This document shows positions 28,622 through 29,687 of a stretch of 29,687 nt of DNA, piece by piece. The notes below the pieces were generated by a model. That model was not told the DNA's origin. It worked only from the letters and a program-made list of their open reading frames with translations, and searched no databases. A program made the translations under genes and the position numbers. The DNA is from a virus, in IMG/VR virus record IMGVR_UViG_3300029309_000234, positions 1 to 29,687 of that record. One strand, given 5' to 3'. Each line of letters opens with the position of its first letter. The first letter of the stretch is position 1.

Positions 28622-29687
28622 CTTCGCTAACCTGACCTCGTCCATTACGGTCGGCAGCGCGTCAGAGTTACAATTCACCGGAAAGAATAACACCGGCTCC
28701 ACCATCTCCAAAGGAAAGGCCGTCTATATCTCCGGGGCTGTGGGCAACGACACGACTATTGCCCTAGCTGATAACGCCTCGGCCTCTACTATGGCCGCCT
28801 TCGGAATCGTAAAGGCAGACATCGCCAACGGAGATTCTGGTATCGTGGTCATGTCCGGCAGCGTTTCGTCCATCAACACCGCGGCATTCTCTGAGGGCGA
28901 CGAGCTATACGTTAGCACCTCCGGCGACTTGACTACAACCAAGCCCACCGGGACGGCACTCATACAGAAGATTGCCAAGGTAGCCAAGGCCGCCGCCTCC
29001 GGTTCGATTGTAGTGGCCGGCGCAGGGCGCACCAACGATATCCCCAACATCGCACAAAACTACATCTGGAAGGGCAACGCCTCCGGGGTGCCTGTAGCGG
29101 TAGAGAACAAATTCACCGAGCTAACCGATACCCCCGCTTCCTTGGGTAGTGCGGGGCAGGTCGTCAGCGTCAACTCCGGCGGTACGGCTTTGGAGTTTAC
29201 GACGGTGGCGGGTACGGGAACGGTGACCTCTGTCGATGTAGCCGGCGGGACGGGCCTTACTTCTTCCGGTGGTCCGGTCACGGGATCGGGAACCATTACG
29301 GTCAACCTTGACGATACCGCTGTAAGTGCCGGGTCATACACCAACGCGAGTGTAACGGTAGACGCCCAAGGACGCCTTACGGCGGCCAGTAGTGGCACCG
29401 CAGGCATCGCCAACGTAGTCGAGGACACTTCGCCCCAATTGGGTGGAAATTTGGACGTCCAAGCGCGGGAGATAGACACCTCCACCACAAACGGGAATAT
29501 CATCCTCACCCCCAACGGGACCGGATTCGTAGAGGTCAAGGGCAACACCAACCCCGGCGCGGTGCGTTTGAACTGCGAAAGCAACTCACACGGGGTAACC
29601 ATCAAAGGCCCGGCGCACTCCGCAGGGGCTACATACACCCTCACCCTACCTGATGACGACGGCGCCGCGAACTCGGTTCTCAAGTCG
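28518..29687 (+). CDS. Tail fibre / fibre-like structural protein, N-terminal part (continues at base 1)
   Basis: The ATG at 28518 opens a frame that runs off the window end and joins in phase to 1-615 across the repeat. The N-terminal part starts MANSKISELTELTSADSADV, a virion-attachment style start seen in many phage fibres. It continues with KAVYISGAVGNDTTIALADN and FGIVKADIANGDSGIVVMSG (a small beta domain), then GTGTVTSVDVAGGTGLTSSG, VSAGSYTNASVTVDAQGRLT and DTSPQLGGNLDVQAREIDT, all common fibre shaft blocks, and NGNIILTPNGTGFVEVKG. These phrases occur in many unrelated phages, and fibre assembly is the safest reading. It is expressed with the connector operon. Confidence 0.85.
   Translation, partial: MANSKISELTELTSADSADVLAIVDASASETKKISFANLTSSITVGSASELQFTGKNNTGSTISKGKAVYISGAVGNDTTIALADNASASTMAAFGIVKADIANGDSGIVVMSGSVSSINTAAFSEGDELYVSTSGDLTTTKPTGTALIQKIAKVAKAAASGSIVVAGAGRTNDIPNIAQNYIWKGNASGVPVAVENKFTELTDTPASLGSAGQVVSVNSGGTALEFTTVAGTGTVTSVDVAGGTGLTSSGGPVTGSGTITVNLDDTAVSAGSYTNASVTVDAQGRLTAASSGTAGIANVVEDTSPQLGGNLDVQAREIDTSTTNGNIILTPNGTGFVEVKGNTNPGAVRLNCESNSHGVTIKGPAHSAGATYTLTLPDDDGAANSVLKS
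29589..29686. repeat. Right copy of 98-bp terminal direct repeat
   Basis: Identical to 1-98. The last base of the window (29687, g) differs from base 99 (c); this is a third-codon position and both codons are serine, so the difference is silent. Either the assembly kept one stray variant base at its end or the sampled phages vary there. Confidence 0.95.

Noticed and set aside
1-29687. Lysogeny module (integrase, attachment site, large repressor)
   Set aside because: No integrase, transposase or excisionase is visible; small HTH proteins alone do not show lysogeny. A lytic or plasmid-like life cycle is more likely.
1-29687. tRNA genes, CRISPR arrays, insertion sequences, diversity-generating retroelement
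   Set aside because: No cloverleaf, evenly spaced repeats, transposase or reverse transcriptase motif was found by reading both strands; a covariance-model search would be needed to exclude a degenerate tRNA.

Overview
The window is very probably one whole genome unit of a small tailed phage (Caudoviricetes, siphovirus-like), linearised inside a gene. The first 98 bases recur exactly at 29589-29686, and the tail-fibre reading frame open at base 1 continues in frame from the gene that runs off the right end, so the molecule closes to a circle of about 29,588 bp. The host is most likely a member of Bacteroidota. Three promoters carry the Bacteroidota -7 box TAnnTTTG with an upstream TTTG at 19-21 bp, Shine-Dalgarno sequences are mostly absent, and the virion protein families are those I associate with Bacteroidota phages. 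I found no tRNA, integrase, CRISPR array or insertion sequence.

Layout on the circle: (1) 28518-29687 joined to 1-615 is a fibre gene, followed by a lectin-like receptor-binding candidate (608-1498), a small unknown gene, and a lysis block (1911-2868: three small membrane proteins and an M15 peptidase endolysin), then a metallophosphoesterase, ending at a hairpin terminator near 3699. (2) A five-gene leftward operon (6885 to 3779) ends in a large SF2 helicase / DNA methyltransferase fusion. (3) From a divergent promoter region with a palindromic putative operator, a rightward operon (6972-10278) encodes a small HTH regulator, an OB-fold-like protein, a replication initiator, a Rap/NinG-like protein and a sigma-like factor. 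(4) A second rightward operon starts at 10294 with the same palindrome over its promoter. It encodes a GNAT-like acetyltransferase, unknown proteins and several tiny ORFs, and ends with the two terminase subunits (12737-14223). (5) A self-contained mini-unit follows (14248-14579): promoter, a 62-aa gene, a 25-aa membrane peptide and a strong terminator. (6) The structural genes follow as tail first, then head: a chaperone-like gene with a probable -1 frameshift, two neck/tail-completion proteins, two large tail proteins, the tape measure, XkdF-like protease, scaffold, major capsid protein, tail-tube-like protein, a small virion protein, portal with an extra C-terminal domain, and the head-tail connector, leading back to the fibre.

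Almost every gene starts inside the stop codon of the one before (ATGA, GTGA, TTGA, TAATG), so translation is probably coupled along the operons. The phage encodes no recognisable polymerase, primase or separate replicative helicase and probably borrows the host replisome through its initiator. The parts most worth a second look are the T9 frameshift site, the shared palindrome at early promoters, promoter boxes only 4 nt from start codons (leaderless mRNAs), the promoter-to-terminator mini-unit, the helicase-methyltransferase operon, and terminators placed directly in front of structural genes.
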